DNA from: JBFHIJ01 sp041596515
Lineage (GTDB): Bacteria > Bacteroidota > Ignavibacteria > Kapaibacteriales > UBA2268
NCBI GenBank assembly: GCA_041596515.1
Contig: JBFHIJ010000002.1
Span: forward strand, 62,001-126,000
Length of the DNA stretch: 64,000 nt
Reading direction: 5' to 3'
The stretch's first letter is position 1. The number at the start of each line of letters is the position of its first letter. The position numbers and the translations under genes were made by a program. Below are positions 10,201-19,256 of the stretch, one piece after another. The notes under the pieces were generated by a model. That model was given only the letters and a program-made list of their open reading frames with translations. It searched no databases and was not told the origin of the DNA.

Positions 10201-10557
10201 TCCGCCGGACTTTTGTTTAAAATAATCAGAGTTTGATTGTTTAATAGCACTCTCGATTAGCAGAAACCTATAGGAATCTGAAATTATAGTTTTCTCTGAT
10301 TCAGTATCTATAGCCTCAAAAAGATAATTTACAAAGGTATCAAAATTTAAAATATTAATTGTAGAGCAGGGCTTATTATGAATATCGAAGTGTTTACGTG
10401 TATAGATTTGTCTTAGGTGTCTAGCATATTTTGCTGTAGGTACTACTATTATTTTAGAATCAATATCCGCAGCATTTACCAATTCTGCGAAAAATGATCT
10501 AAAATTTAAAAATATTTTATCAATATCAAAAGCTTTATTATAAAGTATATTTTGCAT
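7267..10557 (-). CDS. AddB-like PD-(D/E)XK nuclease of a RecBCD/AddAB-type DNA repair complex
   Basis: 1096 aa. The N-terminus (IIVVPTAKYARHLRQ) and middle (TSIEQTRGLPYKYVILCGAMEGNFP) resemble the inactivated helicase half of AddB-family proteins; no Walker A motif is visible. The C-terminal nuclease domain has SPTSFERYTECPFRYML (~775), KGSLLHKILY, GKIDRIE (~937), VADYKSN (~948) and a QMPLY motif, the usual PD-(D/E)XK set. One upstream Cys (ECPF, ~781) and a C-terminal CSKCSFKQIC triad are placed as in the AddB iron-sulfur cluster that staples the nuclease domain. The likely role is processing of double-strand DNA ends for recombination with an AddA/RecB helicase encoded elsewhere. Start at an ATG with GAGG upstream. 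It stands alone between two terminators. Confidence 0.85.
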   Translation of the reverse strand: MQNILYNKAFDIDKIFLNFRSFFAELVNAADIDSKIIVVPTAKYARHLRQIYTRKHFDIHNKPCSTINILNFDTFVNYLFEAIDTESEKTIISDSYRFLLIESAIKQSNSDYFKQKSGGVKLSLSKKIDSLIMGLKKKGITPEKMLKDVVAPETSSNEITNRKKYQEIQEIFSTYHELLGDNLLDQVDVLKYIIKSIEGKQSESIDIYDTIDIPIKHDNLIDSVLQGINEVIFYGFSDFALPEQRLISLFTHSNSIQVAIYLENIQTDSKYNLPDVSVRFISYGFIRYMTPQLYEEDKLNKILKSSLFIKKAKNKDSNIENLPIYLNCSESSASEISDISKFVSYLIRGHNILPNEIAVVAREAGTYAKPFRDEFLRYQIPLNISDRFELQNSSIVSTVLNILDTVIFGYKLSNLEKVFSSYYLQHLDIDFLIIRKYAYKLRIVGGHNRGGLPAWKRRFESYKNYLIAKLKNNSFFEDDLEKQTFEKEKYELEIASNELSKIELLFPTISNNLTTSEFIELILDVLKKVKYEERIVSDNLRLQTSTYESKYIKESIQDSIEKDGRALTSFHTLLNELSFLHLNKFEKYDAKTHIDKLKVLVSGTKYQIREKEQFGVTLTSIEQTRGLPYKYVILCGAMEGNFPLPFKTNNLLGKDLPESNLHHIQQERNLLYALLTGNLSDSISKGRKVVISYSKKDENSEFARSHFIEELLTTLYIEDEESIMLKNNFNFEQHNPIFGHLHANPIINSRGVELDLFDEVTHIKKFEKPFSPTSFERYTECPFRYMLKTIYNIEEIETDELMLSPLEKGSLLHKILYTFYSELAKDENHWVAIASLKNGNTLNGIRLDDSKIDFYLILLVSIAEEEIKKYTFEHPLFKVENDRVFGNNSFKGILSLWLANEVEFAKNNSRLYPVYFEYSFGNTNEPEIKLNQDVKIKGKIDRIELSPDLKYFAVADYKSNADGQKKDKPGEYTKFQMPLYSYAVSIILSNLLNEEFHHLYGIYYSLNPDKKWNKIALYSKEDYIEYYSNKPKGKFNESLTHQELIDRIEHYKNVAIDIANKIRKGIFNIEPIIKISYCSKCSFKQICRIKKFEFKL

Positions 10558-10588
10558 CTAAGACCTCATTAATAGTTAGATACAAAAT

Positions 10589-10615
10589 AAAAAAAGGTCG
10601 GCAAACTGCCGACCT
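10589..10615 (-). terminator. Terminator of pckA
   Basis: A 9-bp GC-rich stem (AGGTCGGCA / TGCCGACCT) followed on the minus strand by seven T. It sits 25 nt past the pckA stop, leaving about 40 nt before the nuclease start codon. Confidence 0.9.
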
Positions 10616-10640
10616 AAAAGTTTGAATATATGAAATAAAA

Positions 10641-12248
10641 CTATGCTTTTGGACCAGATTTTACTACATCGTTAGTAACATAAGCTTCGTATTGCTTAAA
10701 GTTTTCTATAAATTTCATAGCTGTAGATTTAGCAGTTTTATCATAAGCATCTTTATCAGTCCAAGTGTTTTTCGGATCTAATATTTCAGAAGGTACACCT
10801 TCACAAACAGTAGGAATGGAAAGGTTAAATATCGGGTCAATAGTGTAATCTACATCGTCTAACTTGCCTTCTAAAGCAGCATTTAGTAAAGCTCTTGTAT
10901 ACTTAATAGAGATTCTGTTTCCAACCCCATAAGGACCACCAGTCCAACCAGTATTTACCAACCAACATTTTACATCATGTTTAGCGATTTTATCACCAAG
11001 CATTTCTGCATACTTACTTGGGTGTAGTGGCATAAAAGGAGCACCAAAGCAAGTACTGAATGTAGCTTGTGGTTCAGTGATGCCTTTTTCTGTACCTGCA
11101 ACTTTAGCTGTATAGCCAAGAAGGAATTGATACATAGCTTGCTCAGGTGAAAGTTTAGATATTGGAGGTAGTACCCCAAATGCATCTGCAGTTAAAAATA
11201 TAATATTTTTTGGATGATCACCTGCACTTTCAGGAACAATATTATCTAAGTGAGTAATAGGATAAGATGCACGAGTATTTTCAGTTAGAGTTGCATCATT
11301 CAAATCAACTCTTCTATCGTGTTCATCCATTACCACATTTTCTAATATAGTACCAAATCGTCTGGTAGTGCTCCATATTTCGGGTTCTGCTTCAGGAGAT
11401 AGTCTTATAACTTTTGCGTAGCATCCACCTTCAAAGTTAAAGATACCCTTGTCGCTCCAGCCATGTTCGTCATCGCCAATAAGAGCTCTGTTTGGATCAG
11501 CTGATAAAGTAGTTTTACCTGTACCTGAAAGTCCAAAAAGTAAAGCAGTATCGCCATCTTTACCTTTATTAGCAGAACAGTGCATACCCAGAATGCTATT
11601 TTGAGGATATACATAGTTTAGAATAGAGAAAATAGACTTTTTAATTTCACCAGCGTAGTGTGTACCACCTATTAAAATGACACGCTTTTTGAAATTTACT
11701 AAGATGAATGTTTCTGAATTAATACCATCTATTTTAGGGCAACCTAAAAAGTCAGGAACAGCTATAACAGTGAAATCGGGGGTGAAATTATTCAATTTTT
11801 CCTTTTCTCTGATGCGTACAAACATATTTCTAGCGAAAAGTGATTGCCAAGCATACTGTGTGATAATCCTTACGGGAACAGCAACACTTTCGTCAGCACC
11901 AGCATAAGCATCTTGTATAAAAACTTCTCTTGTTTGTAGGAAGGCTTTAACTCTTTCAAACATTTGATCGAATTTATCTGTGTCATAAGGTCTATTCACC
12001 GAGCCCCAGTCAATAGTCTTTTCAGTAGTTTCATCTCTGACAATAAATTTATCGTTAGGCGAGCGTCCGGTAATTTTTCCTGTAGAGACTACTAGAGGTC
12101 CCAAATGAGAAAGAGCAGCTTCTTTGCTTTCTATTGCATGTTCATACAAAGCTGCAGTTGTGTTGTTCCAATGTACTTTTTTTAGATTCCTTAGACCTAA
12201 ATATTCTAATTTAGGATCGATGATTGTTTTATTTTCTAAGGTTTTCAT
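10641..12248 (-). CDS. pckA: Phosphoenolpyruvate carboxykinase (ATP)
   Basis: 535 aa from the ATG at 12248, the usual length of ATP-type PEPCK; a TTG ten codons upstream would add residues with no family match. Motifs: TGRSPNDKF for oxaloacetate/PEP binding, HYAGEIKKSIF for Mn binding, the P-loop GLSGTGKTTLS (~240-250), the metal-binding LIGDDEHGW, and FEGGCYAK. The enzyme interconverts oxaloacetate plus ATP and PEP plus CO2 plus ADP in the cytoplasm, and works in gluconeogenesis or, in fermenting anaerobes, in the ATP-forming carboxylation of PEP. Together with fumarase in this window the second role is possible. Single-gene unit with its own terminator and a candidate -7 box upstream. Confidence 0.97.
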   Translation of the reverse strand: MKTLENKTIIDPKLEYLGLRNLKKVHWNNTTAALYEHAIESKEAALSHLGPLVVSTGKITGRSPNDKFIVRDETTEKTIDWGSVNRPYDTDKFDQMFERVKAFLQTREVFIQDAYAGADESVAVPVRIITQYAWQSLFARNMFVRIREKEKLNNFTPDFTVIAVPDFLGCPKIDGINSETFILVNFKKRVILIGGTHYAGEIKKSIFSILNYVYPQNSILGMHCSANKGKDGDTALLFGLSGTGKTTLSADPNRALIGDDEHGWSDKGIFNFEGGCYAKVIRLSPEAEPEIWSTTRRFGTILENVVMDEHDRRVDLNDATLTENTRASYPITHLDNIVPESAGDHPKNIIFLTADAFGVLPPISKLSPEQAMYQFLLGYTAKVAGTEKGITEPQATFSTCFGAPFMPLHPSKYAEMLGDKIAKHDVKCWLVNTGWTGGPYGVGNRISIKYTRALLNAALEGKLDDVDYTIDPIFNLSIPTVCEGVPSEILDPKNTWTDKDAYDKTAKSTAMKFIENFKQYEAYVTNDVVKSGPKA

Positions 12249-12289
12249 TTCCCACCAGTGTGATATATAAATAATCAAAGTTTAGATTG

Positions 12290-12297
12290 CAAATATA
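12290..12297 (-). promoter_or_regulatory. Candidate -7 box for pckA
   Basis: Minus-strand TATATTTG matches TAnnTTTG, 41 nt before the pckA ATG. No clear TTTG is found at the expected -33 spacing. Confidence 0.4.
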
Positions 12298-12390
12298 ATA
12301 AATTTAGGTAAATCTAATCATAATATTAGTAATCAAGTATAAATATACTTATTTAAAGGCTAATTGACTGTTAGATGTGCCTAATAAAAT

Positions 12391-12420
12391 AAGCTCTGAA
12401 AAATAAACGATTCAGAGCTT
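12391..12420 (-). terminator. Terminator after the polyprenyl synthase gene
   Basis: Perfect 10-bp stem (AAGCTCTGAA / TTCAGAGCTT) with a 10-nt loop, followed on the minus strand by ATTTTATTA. It lies 28 nt past the stop of the synthase gene. Confidence 0.7.
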
Positions 12421-12447
12421 AAAGTATTTAAAAAAAATCTATATATA

Positions 12448-13431
12448 TTATTTTTTACGATTATTTAAAGAATCTAATAGCCATAAAAGCATATCTTTGT
12501 ATTCCGAATCTTTAATATCCGATAATGATTCTTTTGACTTTAAAAAATATTTATCAATTAATTCCTGAGAAGATTTAGTTGCACCTGTTCGTACAAGTAA
12601 GTCTTTCATCGCAGGTACAAAATCTTTTGATAAACCATTATTGTCGAAGAAATTTTGCATTAAAATTCTATCTGTGTCTTCAATGATGTTCTCTTTTGCA
12701 AAGAGAATCATATATGTTTTTTTACCTTCTTGTATATCCTGACCTATAGACTTACCGAATTCTGCTTCATTTGCAGTTAAATCAAGTAAATCGTCTTGAA
12801 GTTGGAATGCATAACCTAAGTATTTAGCATATAAATTTAAAGCTTTAACTTCAGCTTCAGTAGCATCCCCAACATAAGCTCCCATTTCTACAGAGCATTC
12901 CAGTAATCTGGAAGTTTTAAGCTCTATCATTTTAAAATAGTCATCTATATTGGTATTTGTGTTTTCATTAAATTCTACATCAAAAGCTTGCCCTTCGCAA
13001 ACATCTATTAAAGCTTTAGTGTATGACGCATGGATTTGATGAGAAGTACTATATTTATTTGTATCAGCTAATAATTTATAACCCCAGCCCATCATTACAT
13101 CGCCTGCAAGAATAGCAGTGGCATCATCCCATTTCTCATGAACAGTAGGTCTGCCACGACGTATAGGTGATTTATCCATAATATCATCATGAGCAAGTGT
13201 AAAATTATGCATAATTTCTATAGCTAAACCACAATCTAAAGCATCTGCAGGTTTGCCATTTATAGCACCGCAAGCAATCATACTTAGTATAGGTCTTATT
13301 CTTTTGCCACCACCTGTGATTAGATAATGAAATGGCTCATAAAGAACTTTAGGTTCTTTGTCTTTAACTATATAATTTAACTTGTCTTCCACAAGTTGGA
13401 GGTAAGTGTTATATTTTTGTTTGTAGTTCAT
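12448..13431 (-). CDS. Polyprenyl diphosphate synthase (trans-isoprenyl, probably C15-C20)
   Basis: 327 aa, typical for the family. The first Asp-rich motif DDIMD is at residues 82-86 with RRGRP after it, and the second, LQDDLLD, near 210-220; GKRIRP sits at 42-47. The enzyme condenses isopentenyl diphosphate with allylic diphosphates. Phe77, five residues before the first Asp-rich motif, is bulky, which in this family usually stops the chain at a short or medium length (farnesyl or geranylgeranyl); the product length is inference. Located six bases after dprA and likely co-transcribed with it, an accidental-looking pairing. Ends at a clear terminator. Confidence 0.92.
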   Translation of the reverse strand: MNYKQKYNTYLQLVEDKLNYIVKDKEPKVLYEPFHYLITGGGKRIRPILSMIACGAINGKPADALDCGLAIEIMHNFTLAHDDIMDKSPIRRGRPTVHEKWDDATAILAGDVMMGWGYKLLADTNKYSTSHQIHASYTKALIDVCEGQAFDVEFNENTNTNIDDYFKMIELKTSRLLECSVEMGAYVGDATEAEVKALNLYAKYLGYAFQLQDDLLDLTANEAEFGKSIGQDIQEGKKTYMILFAKENIIEDTDRILMQNFFDNNGLSKDFVPAMKDLLVRTGATKSSQELIDKYFLKSKESLSDIKDSEYKDMLLWLLDSLNNRKK

Positions 13432-13437
13432 AACTTT

Positions 13438-14538
13438 TTAAATATTTCTTATATAATGTTTTCCGGGTAATTGCTTTACCTTATTTTGAAATTCCATATT
13501 TAACAATTTAACTAAAAGTTGTGACATTTCCAGTCCGGACTTATTAGAAATATTATCTACATGCATAGGTTCGTGGCTTAATAGTTCATAGATAATCTTC
13601 TCTTCTGCATCTTTGAAATCAATTTTAACTTGATTTTGATTTTCAGAAATATCAGCTACTCCAATTTCTTTAAGAACTTGAGCAGGAGATAGGGCAGGAG
13701 CTGCAATACTTTCTTTAATTAGATAGTTTGTACCTTTTGACTTTTCAGAATGTATATTCCCTGGTACAGAAAATACATCTCTTTGTTGGTCAAAGGCAAA
13801 CCTAGCTGTTTTCATTGCGCCACCTTTTATGGCTGATTCTATTACTACAGTAGCAGTTGATATTCCACTTATAATTCTATTTCGCTGAAGAAAAAATGCG
13901 GGTAGTGCTTTTACTCCAAATTTGTAATCACATATTACTGCACCACCGGAGTCAATTATTTCATTGTATAATTTCTTTTGAGAATCCATAGAAACTGAGT
14001 CTAACCCAGAAGCTATGACGGCATAAGTAGGAGATTGTTTCTTTATAGCTACCTTATGTGCTATAGTATCTATACCATAAGCCATACCACTAGTAATAAT
14101 CAATCCTGAATCAACAAACTGCTCTGTAAATTGCTCAGTAATTAGTTTCCCGTACATTGTACACCTTCTGGTGCCAACTACTCCAATCGACATTTTATCT
14201 GATTCTTGCAACGTTCCGGCTACATAAAGAACAATTGGAGGATATGGTATATTCTTTAATAATTCAGGATAGTCATCATCCCAAATAGAAATAATCTTCG
14301 CATTAGACTTTTGAGCTGAATCTAATTGGATATCCAATTCTGAAAGTAAACTTATTTTTGAAGTTGGGAATAGTTCTTTTTGTTGTATTTTCAGAAGCAA
14401 TTCACCCTTGAGATCACCTTGCAAAAAAGCATCCAAGGAGTCTGTGCTTTCTACAATTTGTTTAAGTATATTATAGTTACCCACTTTAGCATAGGTAAGC
14501 ATTAAGATATGGTTTAAATCCCAGTTGTTAGGTATCAT
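13438..14538 (-). CDS. dprA: DNA processing protein DprA/Smf
   Basis: 366 aa. Rossmann-type core with SIGVVGTRRCTMYG, ITSGMAYGIDTIAH, AVIASGLD, QRNRIISGIS and ESAIKGGAMKTARFA, then VPGNI and GTNYLI, all conserved in DprA. The last ~60 residues (HVDNISNKSGLEMSQLL) form a winged-helix domain as in many DprA proteins. A short N-terminal helical (SAM-like) region precedes the core. DprA loads RecA on incoming single-stranded DNA during natural transformation. Transcribed just before the polyprenyl synthase. Confidence 0.95.
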   Translation of the reverse strand: MIPNNWDLNHILMLTYAKVGNYNILKQIVESTDSLDAFLQGDLKGELLLKIQQKELFPTSKISLLSELDIQLDSAQKSNAKIISIWDDDYPELLKNIPYPPIVLYVAGTLQESDKMSIGVVGTRRCTMYGKLITEQFTEQFVDSGLIITSGMAYGIDTIAHKVAIKKQSPTYAVIASGLDSVSMDSQKKLYNEIIDSGGAVICDYKFGVKALPAFFLQRNRIISGISTATVVIESAIKGGAMKTARFAFDQQRDVFSVPGNIHSEKSKGTNYLIKESIAAPALSPAQVLKEIGVADISENQNQVKIDFKDAEEKIIYELLSHEPMHVDNISNKSGLEMSQLLVKLLNMEFQNKVKQLPGKHYIRNI

Positions 14539-14594
14539 TAGTGTAGTCTTTATCTGAATATAATATAATACCTAATATATAAAATACTAACTAC

Positions 14595-14631
14595 AAAAAA
14601 AAGTAGAGATACACAAAAGTATATCTCTACT
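14595..14631 (-). terminator. Terminator of gyrA
   Basis: A 10-bp stem (AGTAGAGATA / TATCTCTACT) with a 10-nt loop and a run of eight T on the minus strand, 28 nt past the gyrA stop. Confidence 0.9.
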
Positions 14632-14658
14632 AAGTTTATAACGTCAAATACTGAGTCT

Positions 14659-17211
14659 TTATAAAAGAGTTTCTTGAGTTCCTTCAGAGCTTGAAGAGTC
14701 TTCAGAATTATCTCCGGAATCCAAAGAATTATCTACAGTATTATCTAAGATATCATTTTCAATATCATCAATATCTTTGTCATCATCTCTTGTTACACAA
14801 GTAATGTCTGCAATTTGGGTATTATTGTCAAGTTTTATTAGTTTTACACCCTGAGTGTTTCTGCCAATAGTTCTAATTCCATCAACATGTTGCCTGATAA
14901 TGACTCCGTTAGTAGTCATTACAACTAAATCTTCAGAATCAGAAGCAGAAACTAATCTTACTACACTACCTGTTTTAGGTGTTACGCTCATAGAGATAAC
15001 CCCCTTAGCGCCACGTTTAGTAAGCCTGAAGTCTTCAAATTTGGTACGCTTACCATAACCTTTTTCAGATACAACTATTACTTGCTGATCAGGTCTTTTG
15101 ATAACAATCTGAGAAACAACTACATCGCCGTCAGAAAGAGAAATTCCTTTCACACCGGAAGCAGTTCTACCCATAGGACGCACATCAGACTCTCTGAATC
15201 TACAAGCAAGTCCGTTTTTAGTACCTAAAATAACGTCCATAGTGCCATCAGTCAAGCGAGCTGACATAAGCTTATCGTCATCAGCTAAAGATATAGCAAT
15301 GATACCGGTTTGGCGAATATTTCCAAACTGTGATAAGGATGTTTTTTTAATAGTGCCCTTGCTGGTAGCGAAAATAATGTTGTAGTTTTCATCGAAATCT
15401 TTAATCGGCAAATATGCTTCAACATTCTCTTCAGGTTTTTTAGCAATAACATTTGCTATTGATCTACCTTTAGAGTTTCTACTACCTTCAGGCAAGTCAT
15501 AAACTTTGAGTTTAAAGACTCTACCTTGATCGGTGAAGAATAATATATGGTGATGCGTTGATGCCTGGAATATATGTTCTACAAAATCATCATCATAAGT
15601 AGAAACTCCGCTAGATCCACGTCCGCCTTTATTTTGTCTTCTATAGTTAGAAACTGCTGTACGTTTGATAAAACCTTTACGAGAGATTGTAATAATCATT
15701 TCCTCGTTAACAATCATATCTTCAAGAGAAAACTCTCCGGAATCATGAATGATTTGAGTTCTTCTTTCATCACCAAACTGTTCAGCTATTTCAGTCAATT
15801 CATCAGAGATAATGCTTAATTGAAGCTCTTTACTGGCTAAGATAGCTTTCAATTCTTCAATTGTGATTAATAACTGAGTGTGTTCTGCAACGATTTTATC
15901 TCTTTCTAAACCGGTCAAACGTTGCAATCTCATTTCTAAGATAGCTTTCGTTTGAGCGTCAGAAAATTCAAATCGTTCTTTTAGTCTTGCAGAAGCAGTA
16001 GCGGCATCTTTTGAGCCTCTGATTATAGAGATTACTTCATCTATATTATCCAATGCGATAATCAATCCTTCTAAGATATGAGCTCTTTTTAGAGCCGTGT
16101 CTAATTCGAACTGAGTCCTACGGACAACAACTTCATTCCTATGTTCTATAAAGTGGTCAATAATCTCTCTTAAACTTAATGTAAGAGGTCTACCTTTTAC
16201 AAGTGCAAGCATATTAGCACCAAACGTAACCTGTAGCTGAGAGTGCTTGTATAGATTATTTAACACGACATTAGGAATAGCGTCGCGTTTAAGTTCAATA
16301 ACAACTCTAAGACCGTCTTTATCTGATTCATCTCTAATATCAGAAATATCTTCGATAGTTTTATGTCTTACCAAATCAGCAATTTTTTCGATTAAGTTCG
16401 ATTTATTGACTTGAAAAGGTATTTCAGTGATTACAATTGAGCTTCTTCCATTCTTATTTTCTTCTATACCGGCCTTAGCTCTTACTAATATCCGACCTCT
16501 CCCTGTTTCATAAGCATCTCTCACACCGGAGTATCCATAAATAAAGCCACCGGTAGGGAAGTCAGGTGCAGGGATATGCTTCATCAGTTCATCGAGAGTA
16601 ATTTCAGGATTGCTAATAACTGCATTTATTCCACTAACAGTCTCTCTTAAGTTATGAGGTGGTATGTTGGTCGCCATACCAACGGCAATACCACTAGCAC
16701 CATTTAATAATAAAGTAGGAAGAATAGAAGGTAGAACCACCGGTTCTTTCAAAGATTCATCAAAGTTTGGTCTAAAATCGACAGTGTTTTTGTCGAGGTC
16801 TCTTAGCATATGAGGAGCTATCTTTGCTAAACGCGTTTCAGTATAACGCATGGCAGCAGGAGAGTCACCATCAATAGAACCAAAGTTACCCTGACCATCA
16901 ACCAATGGATATCTCATATTCCAAGGTTGGGCCATTCGTACCATGGCTTCGTAAACTGAAGAGTCACCATGTGGGTGGTACTTACCAAGCACCTCACCGA
17001 CCAACCTTGCAGATTTTTTATAAGGTTTATTCGGAGCAAGCCCCATGTCTTGCATAGCAAACAGTATTCTTCTGTGAACAGGCTTTAAACCGTCTCTAAC
17101 GTCAGGTAAAGCTCTGGATACAATTACCGACATGGAATAATCCAAGTAAGAAGTTTGCATCTCCTGCTCAAGCATAGTAGGTACTATATGCTCTTTTCCA
17201 AGTAATGACAT
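14659..17211 (-). CDS. gyrA: DNA gyrase subunit A
   Basis: 850 aa from the ATG at 17211 (a TTG two codons earlier is unlikely). The catalytic Tyr is Tyr123 in AAMRYTE. The quinolone-region helix reads HGDSSVYE, with Ser84 and Glu88 in the E. coli Ser83/Asp87 positions, so it looks unmutated. The C-terminal beta-pinwheel carries a GyrA-box-like QNKGGRG near residue 525, which separates gyrase from topoisomerase IV; the tail is rich in Asp/Glu/Ser. With GyrB (not in this window) it introduces negative supercoils. Single gene between terminators. Confidence 0.97.
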   Translation of the reverse strand: MSLLGKEHIVPTMLEQEMQTSYLDYSMSVIVSRALPDVRDGLKPVHRRILFAMQDMGLAPNKPYKKSARLVGEVLGKYHPHGDSSVYEAMVRMAQPWNMRYPLVDGQGNFGSIDGDSPAAMRYTETRLAKIAPHMLRDLDKNTVDFRPNFDESLKEPVVLPSILPTLLLNGASGIAVGMATNIPPHNLRETVSGINAVISNPEITLDELMKHIPAPDFPTGGFIYGYSGVRDAYETGRGRILVRAKAGIEENKNGRSSIVITEIPFQVNKSNLIEKIADLVRHKTIEDISDIRDESDKDGLRVVIELKRDAIPNVVLNNLYKHSQLQVTFGANMLALVKGRPLTLSLREIIDHFIEHRNEVVVRRTQFELDTALKRAHILEGLIIALDNIDEVISIIRGSKDAATASARLKERFEFSDAQTKAILEMRLQRLTGLERDKIVAEHTQLLITIEELKAILASKELQLSIISDELTEIAEQFGDERRTQIIHDSGEFSLEDMIVNEEMIITISRKGFIKRTAVSNYRRQNKGGRGSSGVSTYDDDFVEHIFQASTHHHILFFTDQGRVFKLKVYDLPEGSRNSKGRSIANVIAKKPEENVEAYLPIKDFDENYNIIFATSKGTIKKTSLSQFGNIRQTGIIAISLADDDKLMSARLTDGTMDVILGTKNGLACRFRESDVRPMGRTASGVKGISLSDGDVVVSQIVIKRPDQQVIVVSEKGYGKRTKFEDFRLTKRGAKGVISMSVTPKTGSVVRLVSASDSEDLVVMTTNGVIIRQHVDGIRTIGRNTQGVKLIKLDNNTQIADITCVTRDDDKDIDDIENDILDNTVDNSLDSGDNSEDSSSSEGTQETLL

Positions 17212-17321
17212 AGTCAAATATTCTTTATGAATTTAACAGATATATAAATCATACTAAAATACGAAAAATTTAGGAATTTTGGAAGGAAAACAGTAGTCTA
17301 ATATTGCGTAAATGTTGTAAA

Positions 17322-17360
17322 AATAAAAAAGTTACTCTATATTGTCAGAGAGTAACTTTT
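17322..17360 (-). terminator. Terminator of the ATP synthase operon
   Basis: Perfect 12-bp stem (AAAAGTTACTCT / AGAGTAACTTTT) with a 10-nt loop and a T-rich tract on the minus strand, 21 nt past atpG. Confidence 0.9.
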
Positions 17361-17381
17361 AATATTAACTATACAAAACAC

Positions 17382-18266
17382 TTATGAGTTTCTTAGCAAT
17401 TCTGCACCGGAAACAATTTCAAGCATTTCAGTGGTAATAGCTGCCTGTCTGGCATTATTATAAACTAACTCGAGATGTTTGATAAGATCCTGAGCATTAT
17501 TTGTAGCATTATCCATAGCCATCATACGAGCTGCATGCTCTGAAGCATTAGATTCTAATAAAGAGCGCCATAACTGTAAATCAATAAGCTTAGGAATAAG
17601 CTCATCTAAGAGGTTTTCTTTATTTGGCTCAAATATGTACTCTACATTTGCTACAGTTTCTTCTTTTTCTTTAATTTGCAAAGGAAGAATTGTCTTTGTA
17701 GTAGCATTTTGTTTTACTACACTTACAAATTCATTGTATATCACTACTACTTTGTCAGTTTTACCTGTAATATATTTATCTATAGTGGTAGTCAAAATGT
17801 CTTTTACTATTGTAAAATCTAACTCAGCAAAAACATCAGTATATGAAGCTATCATATTTAACTTTGACTTAGCAAAATATGATTTACTTTTTTTACTAAC
17901 TGCAATAATATCTACATCAGCACCGGGGTGCTCTGTCGAAGTCATTTCTTTGAACTGATTTTCGGCATATCGATAAAGTGAAGAGTTAAAACTACCACAA
18001 AGACCTCTGTCAGAAGAGATTACGATAGCAGTAATATGTTTTACTTCATCTCTATGTTGTATCAAATGATGATTGTAGTCATCAGATATACCAGAAATTA
18101 CATTAGTCATCATGTCTTCAAGTTGCAAGAAGTAGGGTCTTGCAGATTCGATAGCTCTTTGAGCTTTTTTTAGTTTCGCAGCAGAAACCATCTTCATCGC
18201 AGAAGTTATTTTAGAGGTGCTTTTCACACCTGTTATTCTTCTTTTTATATCTCTTAGTGTAGCCAT
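17382..18266 (-). CDS. atpG: ATP synthase gamma subunit
   Basis: 294 aa. The N-terminus (RDIKRRITGVKSTSKITSAMKMVSAAKL) and the C-terminus (AARMMAMDNATNNA, then NNARQAAITTEMLEIVSGA) are the conserved coiled-coil ends that form the rotor shaft; the middle holds SSDRGLCGSFN. It is the central stalk of F1 on the cytoplasmic face. The last gene of the operon, separated from atpA by hldD. The beta and epsilon genes usually found after gamma are absent here; in Bacteroidota/Chlorobi they are commonly a separate atpDC unit. Confidence 0.97.
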   Translation of the reverse strand: MATLRDIKRRITGVKSTSKITSAMKMVSAAKLKKAQRAIESARPYFLQLEDMMTNVISGISDDYNHHLIQHRDEVKHITAIVISSDRGLCGSFNSSLYRYAENQFKEMTSTEHPGADVDIIAVSKKSKSYFAKSKLNMIASYTDVFAELDFTIVKDILTTTIDKYITGKTDKVVVIYNEFVSVVKQNATTKTILPLQIKEKEETVANVEYIFEPNKENLLDELIPKLIDLQLWRSLLESNASEHAARMMAMDNATNNAQDLIKHLELVYNNARQAAITTEMLEIVSGAELLRNS

Positions 18267-18287
18267 TCGGCAGTCCTTATGATATTA

Positions 18288-19253
18288 TTAGAAGTATGGA
18301 AATTCTAAGTCAAGATGATTATTTACATAGTCATCTATACTCTCTTCTAATGTCAAAAAATTATGTGCATAGTCGGAAGTCATTAGTTTATTTGTATCAG
18401 CTTCCGTAAAGTATTGATATTGATTGATTAAGTTGTCCGGCATATTGACATATTCAATATGAATATCTTTTTTCATAGCCTTAAACACAGATTCTGCTAA
18501 ATCATTCCATGATCGAGCTTTGCCTGTTCCAAGATTAAAAATACCTTTGTTTGTATACTTTTCAAACATATTCCAAAGCACTTCTATTGCATCTTTAATG
18601 TATACAAAGTCACGTTGTTGTTCACCATCTTTATAATTTTCTTTATACGACCTGAAAAGTTTTACCTTAGCAGTGTCTCTAACTTGATGGAAAGATTTGT
18701 ACACCATAGAAGTCATTCCTTCTTTATGGTATTCATTAGGTCCAAAAACATTAAAGAATTTTATACCGATAATTTTATCAATAATACCTTTTCTAATTGC
18801 CCACAAATCAAAAAGATGTTTACTCATTCCATAAGCATTTAGTGGTTTTAAGTCGTCAAATATTTGATCTGAATAACCTAAAGCACCATCGCCATAAGTG
18901 GCGGCACTACTTGCATAGATAAAAGGTAAATTCCGTTCAACTGCATATAAGGCAAGCTCTTTTGTATAAGATAAATTATTATCAAAAAGATAATCAACGT
19001 CAGGCTCTGTAGTAGCAGAGCAAGCACCAAAGTGAATTATTGCTTCTATTTTATTATTATAAAAGCCTTTGTGTAAGTTATCACGAAAAGTAACTTTATG
19101 GGTATAGTCATCAAACTCTTTCCCAATCAGATTTTTCCATTTAGTAGAATCACTTAATCTATCAACAACAAGGATATCAGAGATACCCTTGTCGTTCAAT
19201 TTTTTTAGAAAGCATGAGCCGATAAAACCGGCGCCTCCGGTTAATACTATCAT
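18288..19253 (-). CDS. hldD: ADP-L-glycero-D-manno-heptose 6-epimerase
   Basis: 321 aa, the normal length. Short-chain dehydrogenase/epimerase fold with NADP-binding TGGAGFIGS at 5-13, catalytic Ser/Thr in YASSAATYGDG and the YGMSK pair (Tyr141, Lys145). The segments DILVVDRL, HFGACSATTE and QRDFVYIKD match HldD (RfaD) better than GalE or other epimerases. It converts ADP-D-glycero- to ADP-L-glycero-D-manno-heptose for the LPS inner core, a sign of an LPS-bearing outer membrane. The gene sits inside the atp operon, three bases after atpA and 21 nt before atpG. Confidence 0.92.
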   Translation of the reverse strand: MIVLTGGAGFIGSCFLKKLNDKGISDILVVDRLSDSTKWKNLIGKEFDDYTHKVTFRDNLHKGFYNNKIEAIIHFGACSATTEPDVDYLFDNNLSYTKELALYAVERNLPFIYASSAATYGDGALGYSDQIFDDLKPLNAYGMSKHLFDLWAIRKGIIDKIIGIKFFNVFGPNEYHKEGMTSMVYKSFHQVRDTAKVKLFRSYKENYKDGEQQRDFVYIKDAIEVLWNMFEKYTNKGIFNLGTGKARSWNDLAESVFKAMKKDIHIEYVNMPDNLINQYQYFTEADTNKLMTSDYAHNFLTLEESIDDYVNNHLDLEFPYF

Positions 19254-19256
19254 AAT

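Noticed and set aside
16940..17000. Possible quinolone-resistance change in gyrA
   Set aside because: The helix keeps Ser84 and an acidic residue (Glu88), the usual sensitive-type residues.
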